DNA of 64,000 nt from Thiomonas sp. X19 (lineage in GTDB: Bacteria; Pseudomonadota; Gammaproteobacteria; Burkholderiales; Burkholderiaceae_C). Under the pieces are notes generated by a model that had not been told where the DNA came from, searched no databases, and saw only the letters and a program-made list of their open reading frames with translations. Below are positions 40,170-49,023 of the stretch, piece by piece. Position numbers and translations under genes: made by a program. Each line of letters starts with the position of its first letter. Within the stretch, counting starts at the first letter, position 1. Location: NCBI RefSeq assembly GCF_900089495.1, contig NZ_LT605203.1, positions 1,884,215 through 1,948,214 of the forward strand, in the 5' to 3' direction.

Positions 40170-40870
40170 GCGGGGAATCCACCACGACAGGTTTGGACCC
40201 GCGCCAGGACCTCTGGCATGTCGACCCCATCATCAACCTGCCGCTGCAGTTGATCAGACCCGACCCACAGTCGCTGCGCCGGGCTTGCGATCCCCAGACG
40301 CTGGAAGAGCTTGCCCAGAGCATGGCCATGGTGGGTCAGCTCCAGCCCATCGGCGTGCGCCGGGATGGGGCCGGGTGGCGGGTGGTGTATGGGGAGCGGC
40401 GCTGGCGCGCGGCCCAGCTTCTGAACTGGCCTGTGCTGCAGGCGCGGGTGCTGCAGTTGCAAGGGCCAGCCGAACGGGTGGTGCAGGCTTGCGAGAACCT
40501 GCACCGCGAGGCGCTCTCCTTGAGCGAGCAGGCCGGCATGGTCTTGCGTCTGGTCGAGGCGGGGATGCCGGTCGAGGCGGTCGCCCGGGCGCTGGGCCGG
40601 CACACCGCCTGGGTGCAGGCGATGCTGGCGATCGTGCGCGATCCCGTGGCGCAGGCTTTGATCGATGCCGGACGGCTGGACAGTGCACAGGCGTGGACCC
40701 AGTTCATGGCCTTGCCGCCCGCGGCACGCAAGGCGCTGCTGGATACAGGGCAGATGATCACCGTGCTGCGGTGCGCACGGGAGGAGGCGACGGCGCGGGA
40801 ACGCGAGCGGGAACAGGCAACCAAGCGCAAGCGCGAACCGGCAACGCGCAGGAAGGCGGGTGGGACATGA
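40166..40870 (+). CDS. ParB/Spo0J-like nuclease-domain protein
   Basis: The 234-residue protein has the ParB N-terminal domain (INLPLQLIRPDPQSLRRACD, GQLQPIGVRRDG, YGERRWRAAQLL) and the ENLHREALSLSEQA plus HTH region. A short basic C-terminal tail follows. No ParA gene is adjacent, so it may act in replication control or as a CTP-dependent DNA-binding protein rather than classical partition. It is overlapped by four bases at both ends. Confidence 0.82.
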   Translation: MSGESTTTGLDPRQDLWHVDPIINLPLQLIRPDPQSLRRACDPQTLEELAQSMAMVGQLQPIGVRRDGAGWRVVYGERRWRAAQLLNWPVLQARVLQLQGPAERVVQACENLHREALSLSEQAGMVLRLVEAGMPVEAVARALGRHTAWVQAMLAIVRDPVAQALIDAGRLDSAQAWTQFMALPPAARKALLDTGQMITVLRCAREEATAREREREQATKRKREPATRRKAGGT

Positions 40871-41385
40871 ACGCGGCGGCGATCTATGCGGACCTGAGTC
40901 AACACGAGCTGCACAACGTGGCGGCGCGTGCGCGGTTGCCGGTGGACGACATCCGTCAGGAAGCCCAGTTGCTGTGCTGGGTGATCGCCAGCGGACACAG
41001 CGACTACGACAGCCGGCTCGGCAGCACGCGGGGTTACATCATGGGTCGGCTGTGGAAGCTGGCCCTGCGCGAGGCGCTGGCGCCGCATGCTGTGGACTTC
41101 GGACCGGATGAGGAGGATGAGCATGGGGAGGGGGCCGTCCTGGGTGCCGTGGATCGGCTGGCGTCGCCATCGGTGCTGGAAGCCTTGATCGAGGCGGAGG
41201 ATCAACGTGCGCTGGAAGCTGCAGCCGAGGCCAGGGATCGGCAGCGGCGCAAGACTGCGGCTGATCTGCCCACCACACTGCTGCTGGCTCAGCGCGGGGT
41301 GTCGCACGGCACGATCGCTGCGTTGACCGGGGTCACGCGCCAGGCTGTGCGGCAGAAGCTGGCCCGGGCGCGGGGGGAGGGTTGA
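40867..41385 (+). CDS. Sigma-70-like HTH protein
   Basis: The 172-residue protein resembles a small sigma factor. An N-terminal region-2-like helix (VDDIRQEAQLLCWVIASG) and a GYIMGRLWKLALREAL stretch are followed by a C-terminal helix-turn-helix (HGTIAALTGVTRQAVRQKLARARG) like region 4. An acidic spacer joins them. It could direct element gene expression; that is inference. It ends the four-gene overlapping replication operon. Confidence 0.6.
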   Translation: MNAAAIYADLSQHELHNVAARARLPVDDIRQEAQLLCWVIASGHSDYDSRLGSTRGYIMGRLWKLALREALAPHAVDFGPDEEDEHGEGAVLGAVDRLASPSVLEALIEAEDQRALEAAAEARDRQRRKTAADLPTTLLLAQRGVSHGTIAALTGVTRQAVRQKLARARGEG

Positions 41386-41443
41386 GGGGGGTGTGCCGGG
41401 CCGGGGTGTGCGCCAGGGATCGGCGAGGCAGGTAGCCGCCGGA

Positions 41444-42070
41444 TCAAGACTGGGGTGAAGGGCTTGGTGCTGTCGGCCAGTGCACGTCCAGGCCTTGTTC
41501 TGCGGGCGTCAAGGGGCTGGCCTGTGGGGTCCAGGTGATCGGGGGGCGGAAGGGGAGCAGTGGCGCACCCTGCGCTGCGCCGGCTGGCCAAGTTCCGGCC
41601 AGGGCCCATGGGGCCAGCTTGCCACCGGGGATCGCCGGGATCGACACTCCGGCCTGGGCATACACACGGGCGCTGTAACGCGCACCGGCTAGGCTGGTGG
41701 CGGCGCCGGTGTTGTAGCTGGACAGTGCTGCACGCAGGTCGCCGCCGGATTGCGGCCATCCGGCCAGCAGGATGGTCTGTGCGGTGCGAAGATTGGTGCA
41801 GGGATCGAAGATGGCCTGGACGCCGAGGTGCAGCGCGGGCAGGTTGTTGCTGTCGATCTGGGCCAGGCCGAGATCGACGGCGTGGTGGGCGGCGATCAGG
41901 CGGCGGGCCAGGGCGACGGCGGCGTGCAGGTCAGCCGGATGGTAGGTCCGGCCGCTGGTGTTGTCGTGGATGGCGAGGACAAAGCCAGCGCTTTCTTGCT
42001 GGACGATGGCGGCCAGGGTGATGGGGGCGACGTGCGGGGCGCAGGCCAGGATCAGCTGGATCGGGGTCAT
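41444..42070 (-). CDS. VirB1-like lytic transglycosylase
   Basis: The 208-residue protein has the SLT/VirB1 core. The catalytic glutamate is in AAIVQQESAGFVLAIHDN, GLAQIDSNNLP follows, and the AALSSYNTGA motif comes later. Such enzymes open peptidoglycan for type IV secretion channels. The ATG at 42070 was chosen because the N-terminal signal-like segment (MTPIQLILACAPHVAP) starts there. The rest of the channel genes are not nearby. Confidence 0.82.
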   Translation of the reverse strand: MTPIQLILACAPHVAPITLAAIVQQESAGFVLAIHDNTSGRTYHPADLHAAVALARRLIAAHHAVDLGLAQIDSNNLPALHLGVQAIFDPCTNLRTAQTILLAGWPQSGGDLRAALSSYNTGAATSLAGARYSARVYAQAGVSIPAIPGGKLAPWALAGTWPAGAAQGAPLLPFRPPITWTPQASPLTPAEQGLDVHWPTAPSPSPQS

Positions 42071-42136
42071 GGCCTCAATCGGTGAGGTGACAAAGGGGTG
42101 GGGGTGAAGGGTCTGACGTGAGCAGACTACCCAACG

Positions 42137-42177
42137 CATACGCAAAAACATGGATGGTTTGTCGGTTTTTGCATATG
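42137..42177. promoter_or_regulatory. 13-bp inverted repeat upstream of AbiEi-like remnant
   Basis: CATACGCAAAAAC and GTTTTTGCATATG are near-perfect complements separated by 15 bases. The repeat ends eight bases before the ATG of the truncated antitoxin-like ORF and lies in the leader of the transglycosylase. It looks like a regulatory palindrome left from an autoregulated toxin-antitoxin locus. Confidence 0.5.
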
Positions 42178-42185
42178 ATCCGGGT

Positions 42186-42284
42186 ATGGCTTCCCTTGAG
42201 CAATTCATGGATGACCGGCTCCTCCATGGTCGTGCGTACTTCGACCGTGAAGAGGCGCCAAGGGACTCATCGTTGATACTTTGA
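42186..42284 (+). pseudogene. N-terminal fragment of a DUF6088/AbiEi-like antitoxin
   Basis: The 32 codons read MASLEQFMDDRLLHGRAYFD and so on to a premature TGA. This is the typical start of AbiEi-type antitoxins with the AYFxREEA pattern. Nothing downstream continues the family, so this is a broken remnant. The 136 bases after it up to the AbiEii stop hold no gene I can recognise. Confidence 0.5.
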
Positions 42285-42420
42285 TGCCGTATTTATCGGA
42301 GGACCCACCCCACCACAGCGGGGCTTTCTCCTCAACACATGACGGCTTCATCTCGGTGCTCCTGCATCAGTCCCCGTGGGGAGACATCCATAGCATCTCC
42401 TTGGGTACGCAGGCAACCGA

Positions 42421-43263
42421 TCAGTCTTCCGCCTTCGGCAAGTCGGCGGCGCGTACCGCGCGCAGCACTTCCCGAAAGACATCATCGAATGGCGGAAGAT
42501 GGTTCATCTGGTGCGCGAGACGAGCGGCCCAGAGCCGCCGAAGACGATCTTCCTTGGTGGCGATTGCATGCTCCATGCCTGCAACGACGCGCTGTCGCAA
42601 TGCCAACTTGGTATCGAGTTCGGCACGCATCTCCGCAACGCGCAAGTTGGTGGAACCGAACAGATACCAGAGGTCATAAAGGTCGCGCGGCTCATTGCGC
42701 GCCCGATCGCTCAAGGCCAGCAGTTTTTCAACCACGATCTCCTCGATGGCGTAGACCTTCACGGTCGGCCCTTCGGGCAAGTCATCGAAGCTGTCGTAGG
42801 TGCGCTGAATCGGGCGGTCTCGCAGCGGGAAGCACAGGACTTCGTTGATCGTGATATCAACCTTTACATCGTTCGCGGCGGGCAGTGGTCCCTGGTAGCG
42901 CAGATAGAACGTATGGCTATTCTGGTGGCCGTGGCGGTCTTCGCGGTCGAAAGCGATCCGCAGGCCGCAGGCGGCTTCGACGGTCACGAAGATTTCGCCC
43001 AACCCAGCAAGGATATCTTCAAGGGTAATCGGACGGGTCAGCGTGAAATCCAGGTCTTCCGAAAACCGATAGTCCTCGAACCAGCAGCGCCGCAGGGCGG
43101 TGCCACCTTTGAAGGCCAGCGCCTCACGTAACGGATGACCAGCTAAGCCGGTCAGGAACCAGGCCAGCACGTAATCGCGTTCGATGACGGCCTCGGGGAT
43201 GCGTCGCCCGCCAGCGGTCACCAGCGTGTTGGAAATCATGGAAATGTTGCGTTGGGGAATCAT
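42421..43263 (-). CDS. abiEii: AbiEii-family nucleotidyltransferase toxin
   Basis: This is the toxin of a type IV toxin-antitoxin/abortive-infection system. The 280-residue protein shows the GSX-type motif as FKGGTALRRCWFEDYRFSEDLDF with the metal-binding acidic residues, a third acidic strand at NDVKVDITINE, and EKLLALSDRARNEPRDLYDLW. AbiEii-like enzymes add nucleotides to tRNA or bind GTP, causing growth arrest on phage infection. The start overlaps the abiEi stop as TGATG. Confidence 0.9.
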   Translation of the reverse strand: MIPQRNISMISNTLVTAGGRRIPEAVIERDYVLAWFLTGLAGHPLREALAFKGGTALRRCWFEDYRFSEDLDFTLTRPITLEDILAGLGEIFVTVEAACGLRIAFDREDRHGHQNSHTFYLRYQGPLPAANDVKVDITINEVLCFPLRDRPIQRTYDSFDDLPEGPTVKVYAIEEIVVEKLLALSDRARNEPRDLYDLWYLFGSTNLRVAEMRAELDTKLALRQRVVAGMEHAIATKEDRLRRLWAARLAHQMNHLPPFDDVFREVLRAVRAADLPKAED

Positions 43264-44099
43264 CAGCCAAGCCTCACGGCATCCAGTTCTTCGGGAGTCA
43301 CGTTGAGCTGGAGCCTCCAACGTGAGAGGAACGCCCCCTCGACGGGGAGCAGTGGATCGAGGCGCTGGTACGTTGCCGTCAGCATGCCGCGCAATTGTTC
43401 CAGCACCGGAGCATCGGCCAAGCCATAGTGTTCCAGCAGGTAGCCGAGACGACGCACGACGGCGCCGACGCCGAGGCGTCGTGCGTAGTCCACCAGCCGT
43501 TCGACTTTCAGCACGTCCCGCTTCATCCACAACCCCTTGGCGACTTCGGTAACGCCACCGGCAAATGCCGGGTGTCGGAGACCATCGATGATGGTGCGCT
43601 CCATGTCGCTGATCATCACGAAGCGTTCCTTGTCGATCCAGTGCTTCATGACCCCGAATTCTTGCTCCGCCTTAATGTGGACAAACCGAAAGTCATAGCC
43701 GCCCACCGTCTGCGGACGCACGCGCCGCGTACATGACACATACACGGTGAAGTTTGGCTGCGTCACCATGCGGTGCAGTTCAAGCGCTGTGCCGTGCGAC
43801 AGGAAGTAGGGCGCTGCACCGGCGAGTTCACGCGCGATCAAGTACGGGCTATCGATGTGCTCAGTGGCCCGGCCGAGTTCGAATGGCACGAGGTTGTACA
43901 GGCCAGGCTTCAGTCGCGTGACCAAGCCTCGCTGCTGGGCCTTGTGCACGAGATTGCGGGCCGCCGCAGCCGATAGGCCGGTGATCGATTCCACATCCGC
44001 CAAGGTGAACGTAGACCGGCGTAGTTCATTCAGCTCAGTGAAGAGCTGCGCTGCGCGTGGGCCTAGCGTCTTCGTTTGCAAATGATATTTTGCGCTCAA
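43263..44099 (-). CDS. abiEi: AbiEi-family antitoxin and autorepressor
   Basis: The 278-residue protein has an N-terminal winged helix (TFTLADVESITGLSAAAARNLVHKAQQRG). Its C-terminal antitoxin domain includes PYFLSHGTALELHRM and SDMERTIIDGLRHP. AbiEi proteins neutralise AbiEii and repress their promoter by binding inverted repeats. The start is a TTG at 44099, giving MSAKYHLQ; no nearby ATG is in frame. It is divergent from the SIR2 gene. Confidence 0.88.
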   Translation of the reverse strand: MSAKYHLQTKTLGPRAAQLFTELNELRRSTFTLADVESITGLSAAAARNLVHKAQQRGLVTRLKPGLYNLVPFELGRATEHIDSPYLIARELAGAAPYFLSHGTALELHRMVTQPNFTVYVSCTRRVRPQTVGGYDFRFVHIKAEQEFGVMKHWIDKERFVMISDMERTIIDGLRHPAFAGGVTEVAKGLWMKRDVLKVERLVDYARRLGVGAVVRRLGYLLEHYGLADAPVLEQLRGMLTATYQRLDPLLPVEGAFLSRWRLQLNVTPEELDAVRLG

Positions 44100-44258
44100 T
44101 ATGCACCTCGAAAAGAAACGAACTGCGCGTTAAATATAACATCAACGATACTCAGCGGCAAGTTCGTCTCTCTCTAGGAGACAAATTGAGCGTAAAATGT
44201 AACAATTAAAACTCAAAGGCAAAAATCGCCATAGGTTGCACCAAAAAGGGAGTGCTCG
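44100..44258. promoter_or_regulatory. Divergent abiE / SIR2-HerA promoter region
   Basis: The AT-rich interval contains two related motifs on opposite strands, ATTGAGCG(C/T)AAAAT: one overlapping the abiEi start, the other about 85 bases further right. A third partial copy (GCGTTAAATATAAC) lies between. AbiEi is known to bind such inverted repeats, so it may control both abiE and the SIR2-HerA genes. An AAGGGAG ribosome-binding site precedes the SIR2 ATG. Confidence 0.5.
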
Positions 44259-45500
44259 ATGACCGTCAGTGTCCACAATCCAGACCAGTACATGGCCAGC
44301 CTGCGGCAGATCATTGCCCAGGGACGCAAGCGGATTGGCCTCTTGGTCGGGGCGGGCGCGCCGGCCGGTATCTTCCCTCCTGGTAGCGACAAGCCGCTGA
44401 TCCCTGCTGTGGCAGGCCTCACCGACATGGTGATGGAAGCGCTGAAAGCCGACTACGGCAAGACCCTGGACGCCGTATGGGCCGAACTGAAAACCCCAAA
44501 CATTGAAACGGTCCTGTCGCGAGTGCGCAGTTTGGCCGGCGTCATTGGCAAGACGAAGGTTCATGACCTTGATGGGGATGGGTACAAAAAGCTGAGCGAA
44601 GCCATCTGCGAGCAGATCGGCACCATCGTCAACAAGCCCCTTCACGACGGTCCTTCGCCGTACACCGAGTTCGTGACGTGGATCAGCGGCACGGGACGCG
44701 AACACCCAGTGGAAATTTTCACCACCAACTACGACCTGTTGTTCGAGCAAGCGCTGGAGCGCACGCGCGTCCCGTTTTTTGACGGGTTCAGCGGTGCCAG
44801 TGAACCCTTTTTCGATCCGTCTACTGTGGCGAGCAATGACCTGCCAGCGCGTTGGACGCGCTTGTGGAAGCTGCATGGTTCGCTCGGCTGGGCCGCCAAT
44901 GCGCGAGGCGAAGTGGTGCGCACGGGGAAGGCGAATGCCACCCACTTGGTGTTCCCCGAGCATCTGAAATACGACCAGACGCAGAAGGCACCGTATGCCG
45001 CGCTGTTCGACCGCTTGCGGGCGTTCCTGATGATGCCCGACACGTTGCTGATCGCGAGCGGGTTTTCCTTCGCTGACGCGCACATTTCCGCGCGGATCGA
45101 TGAATGCCTGGCCGCCAATCCGTCGGCCAGCGTGTTCGCGTTCCAGTTCAAACCGCTCGAACAAGAAATTCATGCCCGCGACATCGCGGGGCGCCGCGCC
45201 AACATGAGCTTGTATTCCCCGGACAAGGCCATGATCAATGGCATCGCGGCGCCGTGGATGCCGGGCGACTTGCCAACGCGCGACTGGGGGGCTATTCGAG
45301 CCACTTATTGGGACCTCGATGAGAGGAGCGGGGCCGCACAGTTTCAACTTGGCCGTTTCGACCGGCTCGCGCGGTTCTTCGCATCATCACGCGCGGCTCA
45401 GCATTTCCCGCCTCCACTACCGACGGCAGAGTCATCGACTGCCGCGGCTTCTTCCACGCAGGAAGACGCGGCGGTAGTGTCATCGGCTGGTGTTGCATGA
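44259..45500 (+). CDS. SIR2-domain NADase of a SIR2-HerA defence system
   Basis: The 413-residue protein is a bacterial SIR2-family effector expected to hydrolyse NAD+ upon phage infection. The NAD-binding loop is in GLLVGAGAPAG, the conserved FTTNYDLLFEQAL follows, and the catalytic His is in KLHGSLGW. A later LIASGFSFADAHI matches the family's GYSFxDxxI motif. The Ser/Ala-rich C-terminal tail of about 30 residues is probably disordered. The stop overlaps the HerA start by four bases, the standard order of SIR2-HerA pairs. Confidence 0.9.
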   Translation: MTVSVHNPDQYMASLRQIIAQGRKRIGLLVGAGAPAGIFPPGSDKPLIPAVAGLTDMVMEALKADYGKTLDAVWAELKTPNIETVLSRVRSLAGVIGKTKVHDLDGDGYKKLSEAICEQIGTIVNKPLHDGPSPYTEFVTWISGTGREHPVEIFTTNYDLLFEQALERTRVPFFDGFSGASEPFFDPSTVASNDLPARWTRLWKLHGSLGWAANARGEVVRTGKANATHLVFPEHLKYDQTQKAPYAALFDRLRAFLMMPDTLLIASGFSFADAHISARIDECLAANPSASVFAFQFKPLEQEIHARDIAGRRANMSLYSPDKAMINGIAAPWMPGDLPTRDWGAIRATYWDLDERSGAAQFQLGRFDRLARFFASSRAAQHFPPPLPTAESSTAAASSTQEDAAVVSSAGVA

Positions 45501-47539
45501 ACTCGAAGCCGACATTGTTGGGGCACGTGGGTGCCGTGACCGGCGCGACAGTCAGCATCCGGCAGTCGCCGAGTGTGGCCTCGGGCATCGCCATCATCGG
45601 CGGCAAGAGCTACCGCATCGGCCAGGTAGGCAGTTTCGTGCGCATCCCACAGGGTTATCACGATCTGTACGGCATCGTCGCGGAGGTTGGTGCGAACGCG
45701 ACGCCAGAGGCAGCGCGCGAGCCCAATGATCGCGGCGACCGTTGGATGACGATCCAACTGGTCGGCGAGATCGTCGGCTCGTCCTTCGAACGTGGGATCA
45801 GCCAATACCCAAGTGTCAACGATGAAGTGCACTTGGTCACCGAAGAAGACTTGGCTGTGATCTACGGTTCGGCTGACGGTGGACAGGTTGTCATTGGCCG
45901 CTTGGCCAACGCTGAAGGCATCTCAGTCCGTATCGACCTCGATAAGCTGGTCACACGACATAGCGCAGTGCTCGGTTCTACGGGCGCGGGGAAATCGACT
46001 ACGGTCGCTAGCCTGCTGCGATCGATCGTTCTGGGGGAAACCGGCGAAGCGCATGGGGGCTTTCCCAGCGCGAGTGTTCTGCTGCTCGATGTCCACGGCG
46101 AGTACAGCCGTGCCCTGCAATCCATCGCAACAGTCTTTCGGGTCAACCCCAGTGATGGCGAAGAACCGTTGCACATCCCATTCTGGGCGCTTGACCCCGC
46201 TGACCTGCTGACCTTCCTGATGGGGAAGCTCGACGACAAAGCCATGAGCCAGATCCTCGACAAGGTTCTGGACTACAAGATGACACTCGCCAACGCGGTG
46301 TCGTTTGCCGGCTTGGACGTCACGTCGATGACGGCGGACAGCCCTGTTCCGTTCAATCTGAAGAAACTGTGGTTTGAGTTGGTCGACCCGGAGATCAAAA
46401 CCTGGGAAGACTCAGCCAAGACCAAGCCTGCGCTCGTAGAGGCGGGCGATGCGGAAACATTGAAGGCGCCCAAATACAAGCCAAATGGCCTGGGGTCAAC
46501 CGCGCCGTTCATCAACAACATCGGTGTTCTCAGCATCCGGCGGCCGTTGGATCAGATGCGGTCGCGTCTTCTCGATCGACGCTATGACTTCCTGCTACAT
46601 CCAGGTGCGTGGGAGCCCAAGCTCGACGGCAGTACCGAGAAAGACCTGCCGGATTTGCTGAGTACTTGGCTCGGCCATGGAAAACCCATAACCATTCTGG
46701 ACCTCTCCGGCATACCAAGCGCCGTGCTTGCACAATTGATCGCGGCCATCTTGAAGATCATCTATGAAGGCTTATTCTGGGGGCGCGAGAAGAGCGAGGG
46801 TGGCATTCACCGCCCCATGCTTGTCGTCATGGAAGAGGCGCACCGCTATCTCTCAAAGGAGGGCGGTGGGCCGGCGCGTGACATCGTGCAGAGGGTCGTC
46901 AAGGAAGGACGCAAGTTCGGCATCGGCGCAATGATCGTCAGTCAACGTCCTTCCGAAGTCGACGAAACGATCCTGTCGCAGTGCGGCACATTCATCGCCT
47001 TGCGGCTTTCCAACGCGGCGGATCGGAGCAAAGTCCAGGGTACGCTGCCAGACAATCTGTCCGGCATCGTCGAAAGTCTTCCCGTGCTGCGAACCGGAGA
47101 AGCAATCATCACGGGCGAAGCTGCACGCCTTCCGTTGCGTTGCCGCATCGCCTTGCCGAATGAAGAGCACCGCCCACAGAGTGAGGACCCCGCGGTAGCA
47201 AAACGCTGGAAGGGCGAGCGCATCAGCGAAGACTACACACGGCTCGCTGCATCTTGGCGAGCGCAAAATTCATTGTGGGCTGCTGCCCGTTATACGCGCG
47301 AAAAACTTAAGCCCGAGGAGATTGCCGATATGGAACGCGAAATGGTGGCTTCGTCCACGATCTTGTCTGCGGGTTATGAAGCTGCTTCAGAGACCTTGGA
47401 AGTCGAATTCAAGAGTGGTGGCACTTACCAGTACTACAACGTACCGGAATCGGTCTATCACGACTTCATGGCTTCGGATTCGAAGGGGAAGTTTCTGCAC
47501 GTCTATATCAAGAGCTCGTATCCCTACTCGCGTGTGTAA
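45497..47539 (+). CDS. HerA-like ATPase with C-terminal KTSC domain
   Basis: The 680-residue hexameric P-loop translocase partners the SIR2 NADase. A HAS-barrel-like N terminus leads to Walker A GSTGAGKST (K166), LLLDVHGEYSRAL, Walker B in MLVVMEEAHRY and the sensor VSQRPSEVDETILSQCGTF. The last 60 residues (YEAASETLEVEFKSGGTYQYYNVP and FLHVYIKSSYPYSRV) form a KTSC domain, a small module usually found alone or on other proteins. That fusion is uncommon to my knowledge. ATPase-domain residues all look intact. Confidence 0.9.
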   Translation: MNSKPTLLGHVGAVTGATVSIRQSPSVASGIAIIGGKSYRIGQVGSFVRIPQGYHDLYGIVAEVGANATPEAAREPNDRGDRWMTIQLVGEIVGSSFERGISQYPSVNDEVHLVTEEDLAVIYGSADGGQVVIGRLANAEGISVRIDLDKLVTRHSAVLGSTGAGKSTTVASLLRSIVLGETGEAHGGFPSASVLLLDVHGEYSRALQSIATVFRVNPSDGEEPLHIPFWALDPADLLTFLMGKLDDKAMSQILDKVLDYKMTLANAVSFAGLDVTSMTADSPVPFNLKKLWFELVDPEIKTWEDSAKTKPALVEAGDAETLKAPKYKPNGLGSTAPFINNIGVLSIRRPLDQMRSRLLDRRYDFLLHPGAWEPKLDGSTEKDLPDLLSTWLGHGKPITILDLSGIPSAVLAQLIAAILKIIYEGLFWGREKSEGGIHRPMLVVMEEAHRYLSKEGGGPARDIVQRVVKEGRKFGIGAMIVSQRPSEVDETILSQCGTFIALRLSNAADRSKVQGTLPDNLSGIVESLPVLRTGEAIITGEAARLPLRCRIALPNEEHRPQSEDPAVAKRWKGERISEDYTRLAASWRAQNSLWAAARYTREKLKPEEIADMEREMVASSTILSAGYEAASETLEVEFKSGGTYQYYNVPESVYHDFMASDSKGKFLHVYIKSSYPYSRV

Positions 47540-47579
47540 CAGCAGCATCGAACAAAACGAATGCGTCGAGGAGGCAAGG

Positions 47580-47744
47580 GTGATTCCGACTGACAACGAA
47601 ACCAAAGTTGATTTGCTCAACAACGAAGCGTTCGCGACGACCATCATCGGACTGCTGCGCGAGAAACCGGATCACCCTGTCACGATCGGTTTCCACGGCG
47701 ACTGGGGCGTGGGGAAGTCCAGTGTCCTGGAGATGATCGAGTGA
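47580..47744 (+). pseudogene. KAP-family NTPase, N-terminal fragment
   Basis: From a GTG with a GGAGG ribosome-binding site the ORF reads VIPTDNETKVDLLNNEAFA, then TIGFHGDWGVGKSSVLEMIE and stops. This is the N terminus and Walker A of a KAP P-loop NTPase, normally 500 or more residues. The stop is directly followed by the convergent traB end, so the break marks the right junction of the defence cargo. Confidence 0.75.
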
Positions 47745-47757
47745 GCAAAACTCATCG

Positions 47758-49023
47758 CTACGACCATGACCGATTCACCGCCCCCACCAACGGCACCCCC
47801 ATGAGCCTGGCCCAAGCCAGGGCGCTGGCGGCCTGAATCTCCGGTGCTGCATTCCCCTCTGGCGCCCACCAGTCGTTCGACATCGCCAGGATCACATCCG
47901 GCCTCTGCCACAGCGCCTCCAGCCAGGTCCACGGCTGCACCTGCTCGACGCACAGCGCGGCCCACACCCGTTTCCCACCGATCACAAAAACCCGCTGCCA
48001 CCAGGCGGGCTGCAGCGAGTCTTGTACCCAAGGCTGCCAGTCGCCGCCGAGCAGCAGACCCGCGGCCCTGGTCGCAAGTCGCACCGCGGCACGGCCATGG
48101 CTCACCAGCACCACCGCATCCGCCTTCCCAGCCTGCGCACCGATCAGCCAGATCTGTCCTGGCGGTACGGCAGCAGCGAACTCCTGCCGCGTCCCCGGCA
48201 GCCAATCCCCCAGAAGAGCCTCCGGCAAGACCACCACCCGCGCTCCCCGACCCTGGGCCCGTGCCGCCTCGATGAGGATCTGGTTGTTCTCGATCGTGCC
48301 GAGGACGCTGTTCCTGCTGGGCACCACATGCGTCCGGACCCCGACCCAGCCCTTTGGCAATTTCACGGCAGTGCCAACGCGCTCGTCGCGATAGGCATCA
48401 CCATTCGCCACCATGGCAACAACCGTCAAGCCCAGCACGGCAGCCCGCGCTGGAAACCACCTGCGTTTCCCGTCCCCGCACTTGTCCCGATCCTCGTCCC
48501 CATCCCCTCCCGTAAGCCTGCGCACCAGCGCCTGCATGGCGATGGCCAGCAGCACCAAGCTCCCCAACCCCATCCACCCCAACCCCGGGAACAACACCCC
48601 GGACGCATTCAGCGGCGACAACCAGCCGATCACACCCAGTGGCGGCAAGGCCGTCGCCGCCAGCGCGAGGAGCAGACCCACAGGCCCAGACGCCCCAATC
48701 CAGGGCCCTGCCAATGCCGCTGAGCATGCCGCCCAGGCCGCAACACCCGCCTCAAGATGCCCCGGCCCCCAATACCCCGTGGCCGCCCCGATGATCGGCC
48801 AGCAGCCCGTGGCGTAGTAGCCCCATGCCGCAAGAAAGCGCTCGGTGGCCTCACGCCCGGCCGCCACCACCACGACCAGCCCCATGGACAAGAACGGCCC
48901 CCAGAGCCCAGACCCTCCGAGCAGCCAGCCCATCCCCAGAAGCACGCCCAACACGCCGACCGCCAACAATCGTCCCCACTGCTGCAGTGCCATCCCCAAG
49001 CATCGCAAGCTTTCAGCGCGCAT
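47758..49023 (-). CDS. traB: TraB-like conjugal transfer protein, carbon-nitrogen hydrolase domain
   Basis: The 421-residue protein has about six N-terminal membrane helices followed by a nitrilase-like domain. A candidate catalytic Glu is in VVVLPEALLGDW and Cys in WAALCVEQVQP. This layout matches TraB of Ti-plasmid-like transfer systems and resembles apolipoprotein N-acyltransferase. Role in transfer is not well defined. The ATG at 49023 overlaps the upstream gene. Confidence 0.75.
   Translation of the reverse strand: MRAESLRCLGMALQQWGRLLAVGVLGVLLGMGWLLGGSGLWGPFLSMGLVVVVAAGREATERFLAAWGYYATGCWPIIGAATGYWGPGHLEAGVAAWAACSAALAGPWIGASGPVGLLLALAATALPPLGVIGWLSPLNASGVLFPGLGWMGLGSLVLLAIAMQALVRRLTGGDGDEDRDKCGDGKRRWFPARAAVLGLTVVAMVANGDAYRDERVGTAVKLPKGWVGVRTHVVPSRNSVLGTIENNQILIEAARAQGRGARVVVLPEALLGDWLPGTRQEFAAAVPPGQIWLIGAQAGKADAVVLVSHGRAAVRLATRAAGLLLGGDWQPWVQDSLQPAWWQRVFVIGGKRVWAALCVEQVQPWTWLEALWQRPDVILAMSNDWWAPEGNAAPEIQAASALAWARLMGVPLVGAVNRSWS

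Noticed and set aside
42290..42330. Terminator-like CCCC...GGGG pairing after the AbiEi-like remnant
   Set aside because: The stem is short and imperfect and lacks a T-run.
47758..49023. Apolipoprotein N-acyltransferase (Lnt)
   Set aside because: The layout resembles Lnt, but the protein is shorter, sits in a transfer operon next to TraL/TraK-like genes, and fits TraB better.
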